A model generated the notes under the pieces. It was not told the DNA's origin. It worked only from the letters and a program-made list of their open reading frames with translations, and did not search any database. Of a stretch of DNA of 6,963 bases, positions 6,905 through 6,963 are shown in pieces. The first letter of the stretch is position 1. Each line of letters opens with the position of its first letter. Source of the stretch: Actinomycetes bacterium (lineage in GTDB: Bacteria > Actinomycetota > Actinomycetes > Actinomycetales > Cellulomonadaceae); the NCBI GenBank assembly GCA_023390875.1, contig JAEWCA010000487.1, forward strand, positions 1 through 6,963, given 5' to 3'. The translations under genes were made by a program, and so were the position numbers.

Positions 6905-6963
6905 CGTCGACCTCTCGTCCGGACCGGAGGGACACCCCCGGGGTGCCGACCGCTCGCCACGGT
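6905..6963 (-). promoter_or_regulatory. Leader upstream of ytfR with ribosome site and a GC palindrome
   Basis: This 59-bp stretch ends at the window edge. It holds the ytfR ribosome site GAGAGG (6911-6916, minus strand), an 8-bp palindrome GTCCGGAC (6917-6924), and the 13-bp tight palindrome CACCCCCGGGGTG (6933-6945). No stop codon of an upstream gene is seen here on the minus strand. The larger palindrome could be a weak attenuator between a preceding substrate-binding-protein gene and ytfR, or a repressor site. I see no convincing -35/-10 pair. Confidence 0.35.

Overview
This is a very GC-rich (by eye about 70% or more) window. Its codons end mostly in G or C, genes are tightly packed, and Shine-Dalgarno sites are strong GGAGG types. 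This fits an actinobacterium, perhaps a Micrococcales/Cellulomonas-like organism; the genus is only a guess. Every gene looks intact and vertically consistent in base use. I see no tRNA, rRNA, CRISPR array, transposon or phage gene.

Left part (1-1014, minus strand): an AcuC-type histone-deacetylase-family enzyme that runs off the left edge, so its C-terminal end is missing. A 126-bp divergent intergenic region separates it from a plus-strand pair. ktrB/trkH (1141-2517) encodes the K+-translocating membrane subunit. ktrA/trkA (2510-3214) encodes the cytoplasmic nucleotide-binding RCK gating subunit. The two genes overlap by 8 bp, and ktrA starts with TTG. Together they should form one potassium uptake system.

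Right part (3244-6904, minus strand): three overlapping genes for a sugar ABC transporter of the YtfR-YtfT-YjfF type: a double-ATPase subunit followed by two different permeases. The relatives I recall import furanose-form sugars (galactofuranose in E. coli; the fructose importer FruKFG in Bifidobacterium). The substrate-binding protein is not in the window and is expected just beyond position 6963. The start/stop overlaps (ATGA, TGATG) indicate one translationally coupled operon.

The potassium operon and the sugar operon converge at about 3214-3244. A perfect 13-bp GC hairpin spans the ktrA stop codon there and probably serves as a two-way terminator. The window reads as ordinary chromosomal housekeeping and transport DNA. 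I found no evidence of a new system; the findings are small points about gene structure, regulation and substrate.
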